Positions 1 to 8,571 of a DNA stretch of 35,188 bases are shown here, one piece after another (the first letter of the stretch is position 1; each line of letters begins with the position of its first letter). The notes beneath the pieces are model-generated. The model was not told where the DNA came from. It saw only the letters and a list, made by a program, of their open reading frames with translations, and ran no database searches. The position numbers and the translations under genes are program-made. Source of the stretch: Desulfobacteraceae bacterium (GTDB lineage Bacteria; Desulfobacterota; Desulfobacteria; Desulfobacterales; Desulfobacteraceae); contig WGCX01000315.1 in NCBI GenBank assembly GCA_015493575.1, forward strand, positions 1 to 35,188. Reading direction: 5' to 3'.

Positions 1-179
1 GCCTCGGCATTTGCAGAGCACCCGGGGTATCCGCAGCCGCCGCAATTTGCCCCGGGCAGGACCTCTTCTATGGCAGTAACTCTCGGATCCACATAAACAT
101 AAAAAATCTTTGAAGCAAAAGCCAGAACACCACCGATAACGAGTCCAAGTCCGCCCATCAAAATAATAGCATCAAACAT
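1..179 (-). CDS. rnfB: RnfB-type electron transport subunit, 5' end only
   Basis: This gene runs off the left edge; 59 codons are visible. The start ATG (complement of 177-179) follows a GGGAGGG ribosome-binding site. The protein opens with one hydrophobic helix (about residues 4-23) and then shows NCGGCGYPGC (C46, C49, C54), the start of the four-cysteine FeS domain typical of RnfB. RnfB is the ferredoxin-facing subunit of the membrane Rnf complex, which couples ferredoxin:NAD+ electron transfer to ion pumping. It is divergent from fdhA, so it shares a 207-bp control region with it. In many Rnf operons rnfB is the last gene, yet nothing precedes it here; it may be a detached RnfB homologue or belong to a rearranged operon. 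The truncated end hides the C-terminal ferredoxin domains. It is not listed in the ORF track because it has no stop in the window. Confidence 0.8.
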   Translation of the reverse strand, partial: MFDAIILMGGLGLVIGGVLAFASKIFYVYVDPRVTAIEEVLPGANCGGCGYPGCSANAE

Positions 180-386
180 TTGGTATCCCTCCCTTAAGAT
201 ATCCTTGATATTTGTATGTTTAAAGATTATTACCAGATTCTTATAGGCATTTGTAAAACAAAAAGTCAACGATATCATAAAAAAAATCACAAGGTTCACA
301 TTGACATTAAAGATTTTATGGAGTACCTATATTTTATTTATATTTGTAACCCTGTAAAAACAGCTTATTTTAAAAGAGGAAACCCC
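180..386. promoter_or_regulatory. Divergent rnfB/fdhA control region
   Basis: The 207 bp between the divergent starts of the rnfB-type gene and fdhA are AT-rich and must hold both promoters. The track ORF at 216 extends open into this stretch, but codons before 387 lack a ribosome-binding site and resemble no formate dehydrogenase. I could not pick a convincing -35/-10 pair or operator. Confidence 0.5.
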
Positions 387-3158
387 ATGGGCAAAGAAAA
401 TACTATTGAAATTAATGGAAATCATTTTTCGTTTGAGCCTGGAGAAACCATTCTTGAAGTAGCACAGAAAAATAATATATTTATTCCTACCTTATGTCAT
501 TTAAAGGGTGCTACTCCCACAGGATCATGCAGGATCTGTGTTGTGGAAGTTGAAGGGGCCAGGTCCCTTGTTGCATCATGCGCAGCACCTGCAGCAAGAA
601 ATATGGTAGTTCACACTGAATCTCCTGAAGTCATCAAGGCAAGACGAACCATAATCCGTCTGCTTCTGTCCTCGGGGAATCACAATTGTGCCATAAGGGA
701 TTTTGACTCAAAAGACTGGACACAATTCCAGCTGAGGGTACTTGAAGAGGATGGAAATGAAGACCTGTGTCCTGCATGGGGAGACTGCAAACTCCAGGAC
801 CTTGCATACAGATATCAGGTAAAAACCAAGGGGCTGCCTTTGTCAGAATGCCAATATCCCATTGAAAAAGTAAATCCTTTTATTATAAGGGATTTTTCAA
901 GGTGTATTTTATGCGGACGTTGTGTGCAGGCCTGCAGGGAAATCCAGGTCAATAACGCCATTGATTTCGGGCACAGGGGAGCTAATACAAAAATTATTGC
1001 CGGCACCGATGTTGCGCTGAAGGATTCAGACTGCGTATTCTGTGGCCAGTGCGTAGAAGTATGTCCCGTTGGAGCCTTGACTTCCACCCATGATCTTGAA
1101 CTTGAAAGATTTGCAAAAACAAAAAAGGTACGTACAACATGCACCTTCTGCGGTGTGGGCTGCCAGGTGGAAATGACCGTACAGAACAATAAGATCGTTA
1201 AAATGGCAAGCGCAGGAGAAGATGTTGCTCCCAACCACGGAAGATTATGTGTAAAGGGACGGTATGGATTTGCCTTTGTTGGATCTCCCGAGCGTATAAC
1301 CGTTCCCATGATAAGAAAAAATGGCAAACTTGAAGGGGTGACATGGGACGAAGCCCTTGATCTTGTTGCATCGAAATTTACAGGTATAAAGGATGAATTC
1401 GGCCCGGACAGTCTTGGTGTTTTTACCTCTGCAAGGATAACCAATGAGGAAAACTATATTGCCCAGAAGTTTACAAGGGCGGTGCTTAAAACAAACAATG
1501 TCGACCATTGCGCCCGACTGTGACATTCCTCAACCGTAGCCGGTCTGGCTGCAGCATTTGGAAGCGGTGCAATGACAAACACAATTGGAGATATTGAAAC
1601 AGCAGATGTCATTATTGTTGAAGGCTCCAATACAACTGAAAACCATCCTGTAATTTCAACCTTTATAAAAAGAGCTGCAACTCTTAAAGGTGCAACTCTT
1701 ATTGTTATAGATCCAAGACGGCTTAAGCTTACCGAATCAGCTGACAAATGGCTGAGGCTTCAGCCGGGAACCGATATTGCCCTTATAAACGGTTTCATGC
1801 ATGTTCTCATAGAAGAAGATATATACGATAAAAAATTTGTTGAAACAAGAACAGAAGGATTTGAAGAACTTAAAAAAACTGTGAAAAAATACACGCCGGA
1901 ATATGTTGAAAAAATAACCGGTGTTGCAGCTGAGGATATTGTAAATACAGCCAGAACCTTTGCAGCTGCAAAAAGAGGATGCATTGTTTACTGCATGGGA
2001 ATCACACAGCATACAACGGGAACTGATAATGTAAAATCCCTTGCAAATCTGTCCATGCTCTGCGGTGATCTTGGCATCCCCGGAGGTGGGGTTAACCCGT
2101 TAAGGGGGCAGAATAATGTCCAGGGCGCCTGCGACATGGGAGGACTTCCCAATGTATTTACAGCATACCAGAAAGTTGACGGTGATGATGCCCGTATAAA
2201 ATATGAAAATGCCTGGGATATTACGGGGCTTTCTCCAAAACCGGGGCTTGCGGTAACTGAAATGGTTCAAAAGGCAGGAGAAGGTGAACTCAAGGCTCTG
2301 TATATCATCGGTGAAAATCCACTGGTATCAGACCCTGATCTTAACCACGCTGAAAAAGCCTTTAAAAATCTTGATTTTCTTGTTGTTCAGGATATTTTTC
2401 TAACGGAAACAACAGCCCTTGCCGATGTTGTCCTTCCTTCGTTCTGTTTTGCCGAGAAAAACGGTACATTTACAAACACCGAACGAAGGGTTCAAAGGGT
2501 CAGAAAAGCGGTTGAAGCTCCGGGATTTGCAAGAAGAGACTGGAAAATCATCTGTGATATTGCAAACCGCATGGGATACCCCATGAACTACCCCAATGCC
2601 AATGCAATTTTTGAAGAGATAAGGCTTGTCACGCCTTCATATGCCGGTATAACATGGGAAAGAATAGAAAAAGAAGGTATTTTCTGGCCATGCCCCACTG
2701 AAAACCATCCCGGAACTCCTGTGCTGCACGCCAAGCAGTTTACAAGAGGCAAGGGACTTTTCCATGCCATTGACCACAGAGATCCCGCTGAGATGACAGA
2801 TGAAGAGTATCCTTTTATACTTACAACCGGAAGGTTGTTGTTTCAATACCACACAGGTACCATGACAATGAAATCCGCAGGCCTTAATTTTCTTGCCCCT
2901 GAGTGTTTTGTGGAAATATCAGTTAACGATGCAGAACGCCTTGGTTTGGAAAACGGGGATCTCGTTGATGTGGTATCAAGAAGGGGAAAAATTAAAACTA
3001 AAGCGAAAATATCTCCAAAGGCAGTTGACGGAACATTGTTTATTCCATTTCATTTTGCAAATGCGGCTGCAAACAGGCTTACAAATGCAAAACTTGATCC
3101 TGTTGCAAAAATTCCTGAATTCAAGGTCTGTGCAATAAATATACGAAAGGCTGCATAG
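387..3158 (+). CDS. fdhA: Selenocysteine formate dehydrogenase, catalytic subunit FdhA
   Basis: The track shows two ORFs (216-1523 and 1572-3158), but they share a frame and are one 923-codon gene read through UGA 1521-1523 as selenocysteine 379. The start ATG 387 follows AGAGGAAA. Domain order: N-terminal [2Fe-2S] (C37, C48, C51, C65), a NuoG-like Cys/His region (about 99-134), two [4Fe-4S] ferredoxin motifs (C173-C183, C216-C226), the [4Fe-4S] of the molybdopterin domain (C252, C255, C259), then the active site ARL-Sec-HSS and bis-MGD residues such as RGQNNVQGACDMGG. This is the cytoplasmic layout of the Moorella-type enzyme that interconverts CO2 and formate; no Tat signal is present. The NuoG-like N-terminus suggests docking to a NuoE/NuoF-type diaphorase such as the pair at 25630-27978. 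The metal (W or Mo) cannot be read from sequence. Confidence 0.95.
1521..1565 (+). promoter_or_regulatory. SECIS element with selenocysteine UGA
   Basis: UGA 1521-1523 is followed by a hairpin with stem GTAGCC (1536-1541), loop GGTCT (1542-1546) and stem GGCTGC (1547-1552). The six pairs include one G-U. The GGUCU apical loop and the 18 nucleotides between UGA and loop match my recollection of the Escherichia coli fdhF SECIS. Bacterial SECIS hairpins bind SelB, which delivers Sec-tRNA. Readthrough is further supported by uninterrupted family homology on both sides. Confidence 0.93.
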
Positions 3159-3160
3159 GA

Positions 3161-3209
3161 ACAAGAAACAAGTGGCAAGAGACAAGAGACAAGAGACAAG
3201 AGACAAGAA
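3161..3209 (+). repeat. Heptanucleotide tandem repeat, about 7 units
   Basis: Immediately after the fdhA stop lie seven consecutive 7-bp units close to ACAAGAG: ACAAGAA, ACAAGTG, GCAAGAG, three exact ACAAGAG, then ACAAGAA. The array creates spurious leftward reading frames rich in LSLVSCLL-like strings. Such arrays usually arise by replication slippage. No function is apparent. Confidence 0.92.
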
Positions 3210-3224
3210 ATTAGGGATAAATAT

Positions 3225-3255
3225 GAGGCGGATCTGGATTTACACCAGCCGCCTC
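3225..3255. repeat. Dispersed repeat A copy A0; hairpin after fdhA
   Basis: GAGGCGG-AT-CTGG, a 7-nt loop, then CCAG-CCGCCTC form a strong hairpin between the convergent fdhA and rluD-like genes. The sequence matches the reverse orientation of the dispersed family A core found at ten other places in the window. It lacks a T-run, so simple rho-independent termination is uncertain. Confidence 0.75.
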
Positions 3256-3275
3256 TAAACAAATCTAAAAAATAT

Positions 3276-4229
3276 TTAAGGATCGGACAAACCGGAAAGT
3301 ACCTGTTTCATATCATGTGGAACAGGTGCTGTAAAAAAAATTTTCCTGCCTGAAAAAGGATGCCTGATTCCAAGTTTCCACGAATGCAACATCTGTCTTG
3401 ATATATCCTTTTCCAGGATTGACAGAGAATTTTTATTTTTTGCATGTCTTTTCCTTTTAAAGCCGTAGGTCAAGTCTCCAACAAGAGGATGCCCGAGGGC
3501 TCGAAAATGTACCCTTATCTGGTGGGTCCTGCCTGTTTTAAGTTCTGCTTCAAGAAAAGTTGCAACATAAAATCTTTTTCTTACACGCCACAGAGTTTCA
3601 GCATTCCTTGAATGGGGAGCATTTACCGACATCCTCTTCCGCTTTATTCTGCCACGTCCAATGGGGAAAATGATCCTGCCTGAATTTTCTTCGATATTTC
3701 CCGTAACAAGGCACAGGTATTTTTTAAAAATGCGGCGCTGTTTAAATTCATTTTTAAGAAAATTAAAAGCTGAGCTGTTTTTTGCAATGACCATTATGCC
3801 GGTTGTATCCTTGTCAAGCCTGTGAACAATTCCAGGTCTTAATGGGTTTTCTCCAACGTTTTTAATTTCCGGAAAATGATATATAAGAGCGTTGACAAGG
3901 GTTCCTGAAAAATTACCCGGTGCAGGGTGGACAACCATACCGGCTCTTTTATTGACCACAAGGATATGATTATCCTCATGTAAAATGTTAATATCCAGGG
4001 CTTCGGGCAATATGGAAATCTCATCTTTACGGTCAGGTATCATTCCTGTAATGATATCTCCGGGTTTTAATCTGTAGCCTATTTTTTTTCTTTGCCCTGA
4101 AACGCGGATATGACCGGATTTGATAAGATTGGATGCGTAATTCCTTGAGCAGGAATCGGAAATTTTCGACAGGATAAAATCAAGCCTTTGCCCGTAATCC
4201 TCTTTATTTATTTTAAATGAGACTTTCAT
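3276..4229 (-). CDS. rluD: RluD-family 23S rRNA pseudouridine synthase
   Basis: This RluA/RluD-family enzyme converts specific uridines of large-subunit rRNA to pseudouridine. From ATG 4229 it is 317 aa, the usual size. Residues about 14-60 form the S4 RNA-binding domain (GQRLDFILSK), and the catalytic motif HRLDKDTTG places the nucleophilic aspartate at D139. ARTHQIRVH-like sequence (GRTHQIRVHF) follows, as in the family. The track extends the frame 52 codons upstream to 4385, but that part is a dispersed repeat (4224-4330) and a terminator, so I start at 4229. No good ribosome-binding site precedes this ATG, because the repeat ends only a few bases before it; ATG 4238 is an alternative. It is separated from carD by a terminator and probably has its own promoter. 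Exact target uridines cannot be assigned. Confidence 0.88.
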   Translation of the reverse strand: MKVSFKINKEDYGQRLDFILSKISDSCSRNYASNLIKSGHIRVSGQRKKIGYRLKPGDIITGMIPDRKDEISILPEALDINILHEDNHILVVNKRAGMVVHPAPGNFSGTLVNALIYHFPEIKNVGENPLRPGIVHRLDKDTTGIMVIAKNSSAFNFLKNEFKQRRIFKKYLCLVTGNIEENSGRIIFPIGRGRIKRKRMSVNAPHSRNAETLWRVRKRFYVATFLEAELKTGRTHQIRVHFRALGHPLVGDLTYGFKRKRHAKNKNSLSILEKDISRQMLHSWKLGIRHPFSGRKIFFTAPVPHDMKQVLSGLSDP

Positions 4230-4330
4230 ATAAACGGCCATGAGGACGATCTGGACAGTGTTCCAGCGCCTCACAACGAACATAAAAAGAGCATTTGTGA
4301 CTATGTCAAAAATGAGCTCTTTCATATAAA
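4224..4330 (-). repeat. Dispersed repeat A, long copy A1
   Basis: This copy shares a 64-bp identical block (4260-4323) with 34789-34852. It begins and ends with TTTCATATAAA (4224-4234 and 4320-4330). It holds the family core CCATGAGG...ATCTGGAC...TTCCAGCGCCTCAC and a second hairpin of AAAGAGC-ATTT...TGAC-TAT-GTCA...AAAT-GCTCTTT. Read leftward, it ends directly at the rluD-like start codon. Confidence 0.88.
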
Positions 4331-4366
4331 AAAAATTAACCGACAAACGCCTGATGCGCCTGTCGG
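4327..4366 (-). terminator. Rho-independent terminator after carD
   Basis: On the minus strand CCGACAGGCGC, loop ATCAG and GCGTTTGTCGG form an 11-bp stem (two G-U pairs, 4340-4366), followed by TTAATTTTTTTT. It lies downstream of carD and upstream of the rluD-like gene. Confidence 0.85.
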
Positions 4367-4406
4367 CCTCACTTACATCAACCATAATTTAATGCGGTTG
4401 CAAAAA

Positions 4407-4943
4407 TTAATTAAACAATTGTTCAATCTCCGTGCGCATCACATCTTCATCCACATCCTTTGCAATGGAAAGTTCCTGAACAAGTAAGCTCTGCGCTGTA
4501 TCCAGAAGCTTACGCTCACCAAAGGAAAGGTCTTTTTCAAGTTTTAACTGGAAAAGATCCCTGAACACCTCTGCAACATCGTAGATGGATCCTGTCTTGA
4601 TCTTATCCATGTACTCCCTGTACCTCCGGTTCCAGGTCTGTTTATTGCCATTATGGGTCTTTTCCTGCATAACTTTATAAACCTGGGTAACCTCTTCTTC
4701 AGAAATAACATTTCTAAGCCCGACAGAGTCGACATTGGAGGTTGGGATCATGATCACCATTCCGTTTTCAACGATTTTCATCATATAAAAACTCATGTTC
4801 TCACCGTTTATCACTTTATTCTCAATGGATTTTATGTATCCAACACCATGGGCAGGATAAACTGCGATGTCACCCTTGATAAACTCTTTTTTCCCGTTAC
4901 TTTCGGATTCTTGAATTCTATCTTTAATTTTTTCCCCCATCAT
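4407..4943 (-). CDS. carD: CarD/CdnL-family RNA polymerase-binding regulator
   Basis: The protein of about 178 aa has an N-terminal CarD domain (about residues 20-85), with the family signature GDIAVYPAHGVGYI and a later MIPTSNVDSVGLR, then a helical C-terminal half. CarD/CdnL proteins bind the RNA polymerase beta subunit and stabilise open complexes at promoters such as those of rRNA; they are usually essential in deltaproteobacteria. The track starts at GTG 4949, only 3 nt after AAAAGG; ATG 4943 gives a spacing of 9 nt and is preferred, with ATG 4940 also possible. It lies 245 bp downstream of pth, so it is probably transcribed separately. A clear terminator follows. Which promoters it controls cannot be inferred here. 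Confidence 0.9.
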   Translation of the reverse strand: MMGEKIKDRIQESESNGKKEFIKGDIAVYPAHGVGYIKSIENKVINGENMSFYMMKIVENGMVIMIPTSNVDSVGLRNVISEEEVTQVYKVMQEKTHNGNKQTWNRRYREYMDKIKTGSIYDVAEVFRDLFQLKLEKDLSFGERKLLDTAQSLLVQELSIAKDVDEDVMRTEIEQLFN

Positions 4944-5194
4944 TGACACCAGCCTTTTGGTTATAATTCGTGTTTAAACAAAAACATGCCCATTTATCTG
5001 TCAGCTGAAGGATTAAAAATTCAAGTGTTTTCTAAAACGCAAAAAAATTTTGAAATCCCGCACCTTGTGCAAATGGAGCAACATTTTTATTTCGACACAG
5101 GTTCTTGTTCAGATACGGACTTAATTAATAAACATTACGGCCATTTTCAATGATATATAACATAAACTCACATATTGATCAAATGGAAAATTAA

Positions 5195-5788
5195 TTAAGA
5201 TTGAGAACAATTATTGCAAACCGTCACCGTCATGGCTTTTTTAAAACCCTGTTCCATAATCATTAAACAGGAGTCAACGGATTTTTCCACGATATTTTCA
5301 AGTTCTTTTTCCTCACTGTTTTCAAAAGAACTTAAAACATGAGCAATCACCTCTCTGCTGCCATGGGGCCTGCCAATTCCTACTCTTACACGGATAAAAT
5401 CCTTTGTTCCGAATGCCTCAATAATGGATTTGATCCCATTATGACCGCCATGCCCACGATTTTTAACTATTTTTATCTTACCGAATTCAAGGTCAAGGTC
5501 ATCATGCACAACAATAATATCCGATGTATTAATTTTAAAATAGGCGGCAATTTTCCGGAGGGGGAACCCGCTTCTGTTCATAAAAGACTGGGGCTTTACA
5601 AGAATGGTTTTAATTTTATTTACTGTTCCCTTTGAGTATTTTGTATCAAAACGGGATTTATCAAAGGAAAGGGAAAACCTGCCGGCAAGAGAATCAATAA
5701 TTCTAAAACCGACGTTGTGGCGGGTCCGGGCATATTTTGCTCCGGGATTTCCCAGACCTGCCAGCAGGACAATCGGGTTGTCAGACAT
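5195..5788 (-). CDS. pth: Peptidyl-tRNA hydrolase
   Basis: Pth cleaves peptidyl-tRNAs released by stalled ribosomes, recycling tRNA. From ATG 5788 the protein is 197 aa, normal for the family. It shows LLAGLGNPG near the N-terminus (N14), TRHNVGF with catalytic H24, KPQSFMN (N71), HDDLDL (D96) and GHGGHNGIKS. The track extends the frame 40 codons upstream to 5908, but that extension is the antisense-frame reading of the 3' end of rplY and is Lys/Gln-rich, so it is rejected. The start lies 16 bp after the rplY stop, consistent with the common prs-rplY-pth operon. I see nothing unusual in the coding sequence. Confidence 0.96.
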   Translation of the reverse strand: MSDNPIVLLAGLGNPGAKYARTRHNVGFRIIDSLAGRFSLSFDKSRFDTKYSKGTVNKIKTILVKPQSFMNRSGFPLRKIAAYFKINTSDIIVVHDDLDLEFGKIKIVKNRGHGGHNGIKSIIEAFGTKDFIRVRVGIGRPHGSREVIAHVLSSFENSEEKELENIVEKSVDSCLMIMEQGFKKAMTVTVCNNCSQS

Positions 5789-5804
5789 AGAAATCAAAAA
5801 TATT

Positions 5805-6446
5805 TTACTCTGTAGCGGATTCTGTTGTTTCAGCAGTTTCTTCAGTCTCTGCTTCCAGATCTTCCTCTTCTTCAACAACTTCTTCTTCTGCTGCAGTTGG
5901 ATGTGCAATATTTAAAATAGTATAATTAACATCATGGGGCAATTCAATGTCATCTCCGAGGGATACATCTTCAATATGAATGGAATCACCAATCTCAAGA
6001 CTGGATATATCAATAACAACATTCTCAGGAGCATCTGCCGGCCTGCACAGAACATCGATCTCACGCCGTATCGTCTGAAGCACTCCGCCCATTTTAATGG
6101 ACTCTGATTCACCTGTAATTTCAACGGGGACACTGACCACAATCTTTTTGTTCAGGTCGATTTCCTGGAAATCAACATGCAGGCAGTTTAAATTAAATGT
6201 GTCCATCTGGTAATCCCTAAGCATGACAGTTCTCTGACCTTCCTCAAGATCAAGATTAATGAAAAGCCCGGTGGAACCGTGTTTCCTAATCATGTTTGTT
6301 AAATCGTTGGCAGAGAGAGACAGCATGACGGGCTCCGTTTTCGGGCCATACATTATCCCTGGAACCGACCCGTTTTTCCTCAAAAAATGGGCATGTCCCT
6401 TTCCTTTTCCTTTTCTTATCTCAGCTTTTAAATTAATCAGTTCCAA
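5805..6446 (-). CDS. rplY: Ribosomal protein bL25, long CTC form
   Basis: This 213-aa protein is the long (CTC/TL5) form of bL25, which binds 5S rRNA in the large ribosomal subunit. The N-terminal L25 domain (about 1-95) contains GSVPGIMYGP; a beta-rich TL5 domain follows (about 96-185), with VPVEITGESE; the tail from about 189 is almost entirely Glu/Thr/Ala, as is common for this form. The start is TTG 6446, supported by GGAGG seven bases upstream; there is no nearby in-frame ATG that would keep the conserved N-terminus. It sits between prs and pth in a conserved operon order. A 141-bp gap to prs holds a dispersed repeat (6495-6590), so the two may be transcribed partly independently. Confidence 0.95.
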   Translation of the reverse strand: MELINLKAEIRKGKGKGHAHFLRKNGSVPGIMYGPKTEPVMLSLSANDLTNMIRKHGSTGLFINLDLEEGQRTVMLRDYQMDTFNLNCLHVDFQEIDLNKKIVVSVPVEITGESESIKMGGVLQTIRREIDVLCRPADAPENVVIDISSLEIGDSIHIEDVSLGDDIELPHDVNYTILNIAHPTAAEEEVVEEEEDLEAETEETAETTESATE

Positions 6447-6494
6447 CTGATGTCCTCCGTATCTGCATTATTGCAGTCTAATTTACAATTTATT

Positions 6495-6590
6495 TTTATA
6501 TGAAACAGTGCAAAACGTTAATACAACTATCTCATGACTTGTCGTGAGCAGATCTGGGGTTTAAGTCCAGATACGACCTCATGGCCCTTA
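6495..6590 (+). repeat. Dispersed repeat A copy A2, overlapping prs stop
   Basis: The copy runs TTTATATGAAAC at its left end, then TCATGACTTGTCGTGAGCAG, GATCTGGGG, GTCCAGAT and CCTCATGGCCCTTA. The last TTA (6588-6590) is the complement of the prs TAA stop, so the repeat directly abuts or supplies the end of prs. It is inserted between prs and rplY, both leftward. Confidence 0.82.
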
Positions 6591-7529
6591 CACAAAAAGA
6601 GAGTTGACAGAATCACCTCTATAGCTTCTTATAATCGCCTCTCCCACAAGTTTTGCGATTGAAAGAATTTGTATCTTGTCACATGCTTCAGCTTCTCTCG
6701 ACAATGGAATCGTGTCTGTCACCACAAGAGTCTTTAAAGAAGATTCTTCTATTCGTTTGACAGCAGGGCCTGAAAGTACCGGGTGGGTACAGCAGGCATG
6801 GACTGATTTGGCACCATGACGTTCAATTACCCCTGCAGCCTCAGTAAGCGTTCCTGCAGTATCAACCATATCATCAAGGACAACGGCAATTTTACCCTTT
6901 ACATCCCCGATAAGAGCCATGGCTTTAGCCTTGTTGGGAGCACTGCGGCGCTTATCAATGATGGCAAGCCCTGCATGGAGACGTTTTGCAAATGCCCTTG
7001 CCCTTTCAACACCTCCGGCATCGGGGGAAACAATAACAATATCGTCATGACCGTAATTGGTTTTAATATAATCAAGGATAACAGGGGCTGCATATAAATT
7101 ATCAACGGGAATATTAAAAAACCCCTGAATCTGCCCGGCATGAAGGTCAAGGGTTATCACTCTGTCAACTCCTGTATTGGTGATTAAATCCGCAACAAGT
7201 TTTGCACTGATCGGCACCCTCGGAGTTACTTTTTTATCCTGGCGTGAATACCCGAAATAAGGAACTACCGCTGTTATCCTGCTTGCAGAAGATCTTTTCA
7301 GAGCATCGATCATCAAGAGCAGTTCCATAAGATTATCATTAACAGGCGCACAGGTTGACTGGATTATAAAAACCTCCTGTTTCCTGACGTTTTCCTTAAT
7401 TTCAAGCTGTATCTCACCATCGCTGAATTTATCAGCTTTTATTTTGCCAAGGGGTTTTGCAAGATACTCGGTTATTTTAAGGGCAAGTTCAGGATTTGAA
7501 TTTCCTGAAAAAATCGATATTCCGTTCAT
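6588..7529 (-). CDS. prs: Ribose-phosphate pyrophosphokinase (PRPP synthetase)
   Basis: Prs makes 5-phosphoribosyl 1-diphosphate from ribose 5-phosphate and ATP, feeding purine, pyrimidine, histidine and NAD synthesis. At 313 aa it has the usual length of class I enzymes. Signatures include [10 protein letters not shown] near residue 36, [10 protein letters not shown] with the catalytic flexible loop, [11 protein letters not shown] and the PRPP-binding loop [13 protein letters not shown]. It belongs to the conserved ispE-tRNA-Gln-prs-rplY-pth gene order. The TAA stop coincides with the end of a dispersed repeat, so the repeat may have landed exactly at the end of the gene; the C-terminus [13 protein letters not shown] still looks normal for the family. 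Confidence 0.97.
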   Translation of the reverse strand: MNGISIFSGNSNPELALKITEYLAKPLGKIKADKFSDGEIQLEIKENVRKQEVFIIQSTCAPVNDNLMELLLMIDALKRSSASRITAVVPYFGYSRQDKKVTPRVPISAKLVADLITNTGVDRVITLDLHAGQIQGFFNIPVDNLYAAPVILDYIKTNYGHDDIVIVSPDAGGVERARAFAKRLHAGLAIIDKRRSAPNKAKAMALIGDVKGKIAVVLDDMVDTAGTLTEAAGVIERHGAKSVHACCTHPVLSGPAVKRIEESSLKTLVVTDTIPLSREAEACDKIQILSIAKLVGEAIIRSYRGDSVNSLFV

Positions 7530-7563
7530 AAAAAATCTCTTTCAATAAATTTGGGTACATTGC

Positions 7564-7639
7564 TGGCTGGGGCGGGAGGATTCGAACCTCCGAATGCAGG
7601 AATCAAAATCCTGTGTCTTAACCGCTTGACTACGCCCCA
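7564..7639 (-). tRNA. tRNA-Gln (anticodon TTG)
   Basis: The 76-nt minus-strand sequence folds as a cloverleaf: acceptor TGGGGCG/CGCCCCA, anticodon stem CAGGA/TCCTG with loop TTTTGAT, and T arm GGAGG-TTCGAAT-CCTCC. The anticodon is TTG, reading CAA/CAG glutamine codons. Discriminator G and the 3' CCA are encoded (7564-7567). It lies between ispE and prs, a conserved position in deltaproteobacteria as I recall. Confidence 0.96.
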
Positions 7640-7665
7640 TTAATAATATAATGCACTAATTACAA

Positions 7666-8571
7666 TTAATTTTCACACCCCGCAAAGGCAGTGAGAAAAA
7701 TTCTCTTCTCAGGTGTCATCCCCAATGTTTTCCATTGCCGTGACACGTTTTTATAAGCATTTTCAGCTTCTGAATAATCAGAGAAAAGAACAAAAAAAGA
7801 TGAACCACTTCCCGTCATGAAAATTGTTTCATGGAGAAAATCAGCCATCTTATCTTTTACTGCCTTAAGTTCAGGATACAGACTGTACGCTGCAGTTTCA
7901 AGATCATTGTGCAGATACCCTTTAATATCCAGCCTTCCGTCTGATTTACATATATTTAACAGCGCATTATTATTAAATTTTCTGTTTTTTGTCAATGCTA
8001 AATCAACATTTTTGTAAACCGCTGCCGTTGATGCACTGAATCCCGGATATACAAGCAGTATATAATAAGGCAGAAAAACATTACAGATATCAAGTTTTTC
8101 ACCTGTGCCCCTTGCAATCGCATTTCCTCCCTGAATAAAAAAAGGGACGTCAGCACCAAGCTTACGTCCCATTTCCATCAGAAAAGAATTTGAAAAAGGG
8201 AAATCATACCATTCATTCATCGCTTTGAGCACACAGGCGGCATTACTGCTGCCTCCTCCAAGCCCCCCGCCCGGTGGAATCCTTTTATTTATTTTTATAC
8301 CGACACCCCTGTTTGAGTGTTTTTTTACAGAATTCAGGGGAAGGCTGCTGATAAAAAATTCAGCGGCTTTAAAGGCAAGATTAGAGTTATCCTCCGGAAC
8401 ATGTGGATGACTGCATTGAACTGAGATCTCTTTTGCTTTAAAATCAAACTCCAGGTCATCCCCGAGTTCAAGCTCTGTCATCAGTGTAAAAAGGTCATGA
8501 AATCCATCTTCTCTTTCTGCGGTTACATAAAGAAAAAGATTGATTTTCGCAGAAGAATGCAGGCAGATCAT
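7666..8571 (-). CDS. ispE: 4-diphosphocytidyl-2-C-methyl-D-erythritol kinase
   Basis: IspE phosphorylates CDP-methylerythritol at the 2-hydroxyl in the MEP route to isoprenoid precursors. The 301-aa protein is a GHMP kinase: N-terminal SSAKINLFL (K9), the glycine-rich ATP loop PPGGGLGGGSSNAA (about 99-112), GADVPFF with D141, and TGSGSSFFVLF near the C-terminus. Its ATG overlaps the stop of the upstream DUF1844 gene by 4 bp (ATGA), showing translational coupling. It is followed by tRNA-Gln and prs. Nothing in the sequence looks damaged. Confidence 0.96.
   Translation of the reverse strand: MICLHSSAKINLFLYVTAEREDGFHDLFTLMTELELGDDLEFDFKAKEISVQCSHPHVPEDNSNLAFKAAEFFISSLPLNSVKKHSNRGVGIKINKRIPPGGGLGGGSSNAACVLKAMNEWYDFPFSNSFLMEMGRKLGADVPFFIQGGNAIARGTGEKLDICNVFLPYYILLVYPGFSASTAAVYKNVDLALTKNRKFNNNALLNICKSDGRLDIKGYLHNDLETAAYSLYPELKAVKDKMADFLHETIFMTGSGSSFFVLFSDYSEAENAYKNVSRQWKTLGMTPEKRIFLTAFAGCEN

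Noticed and set aside
1521-1571. Nonsense mutation splitting fdhA into two genes
   Set aside because: The frame is the same on both sides, the family active site is at the UGA, and a SECIS hairpin follows; this is selenocysteine, not a pseudogene.
3050-3262. Leftward ORF rich in LSLVSCLL-like repeats
   Set aside because: Produced by the heptanucleotide array after fdhA.
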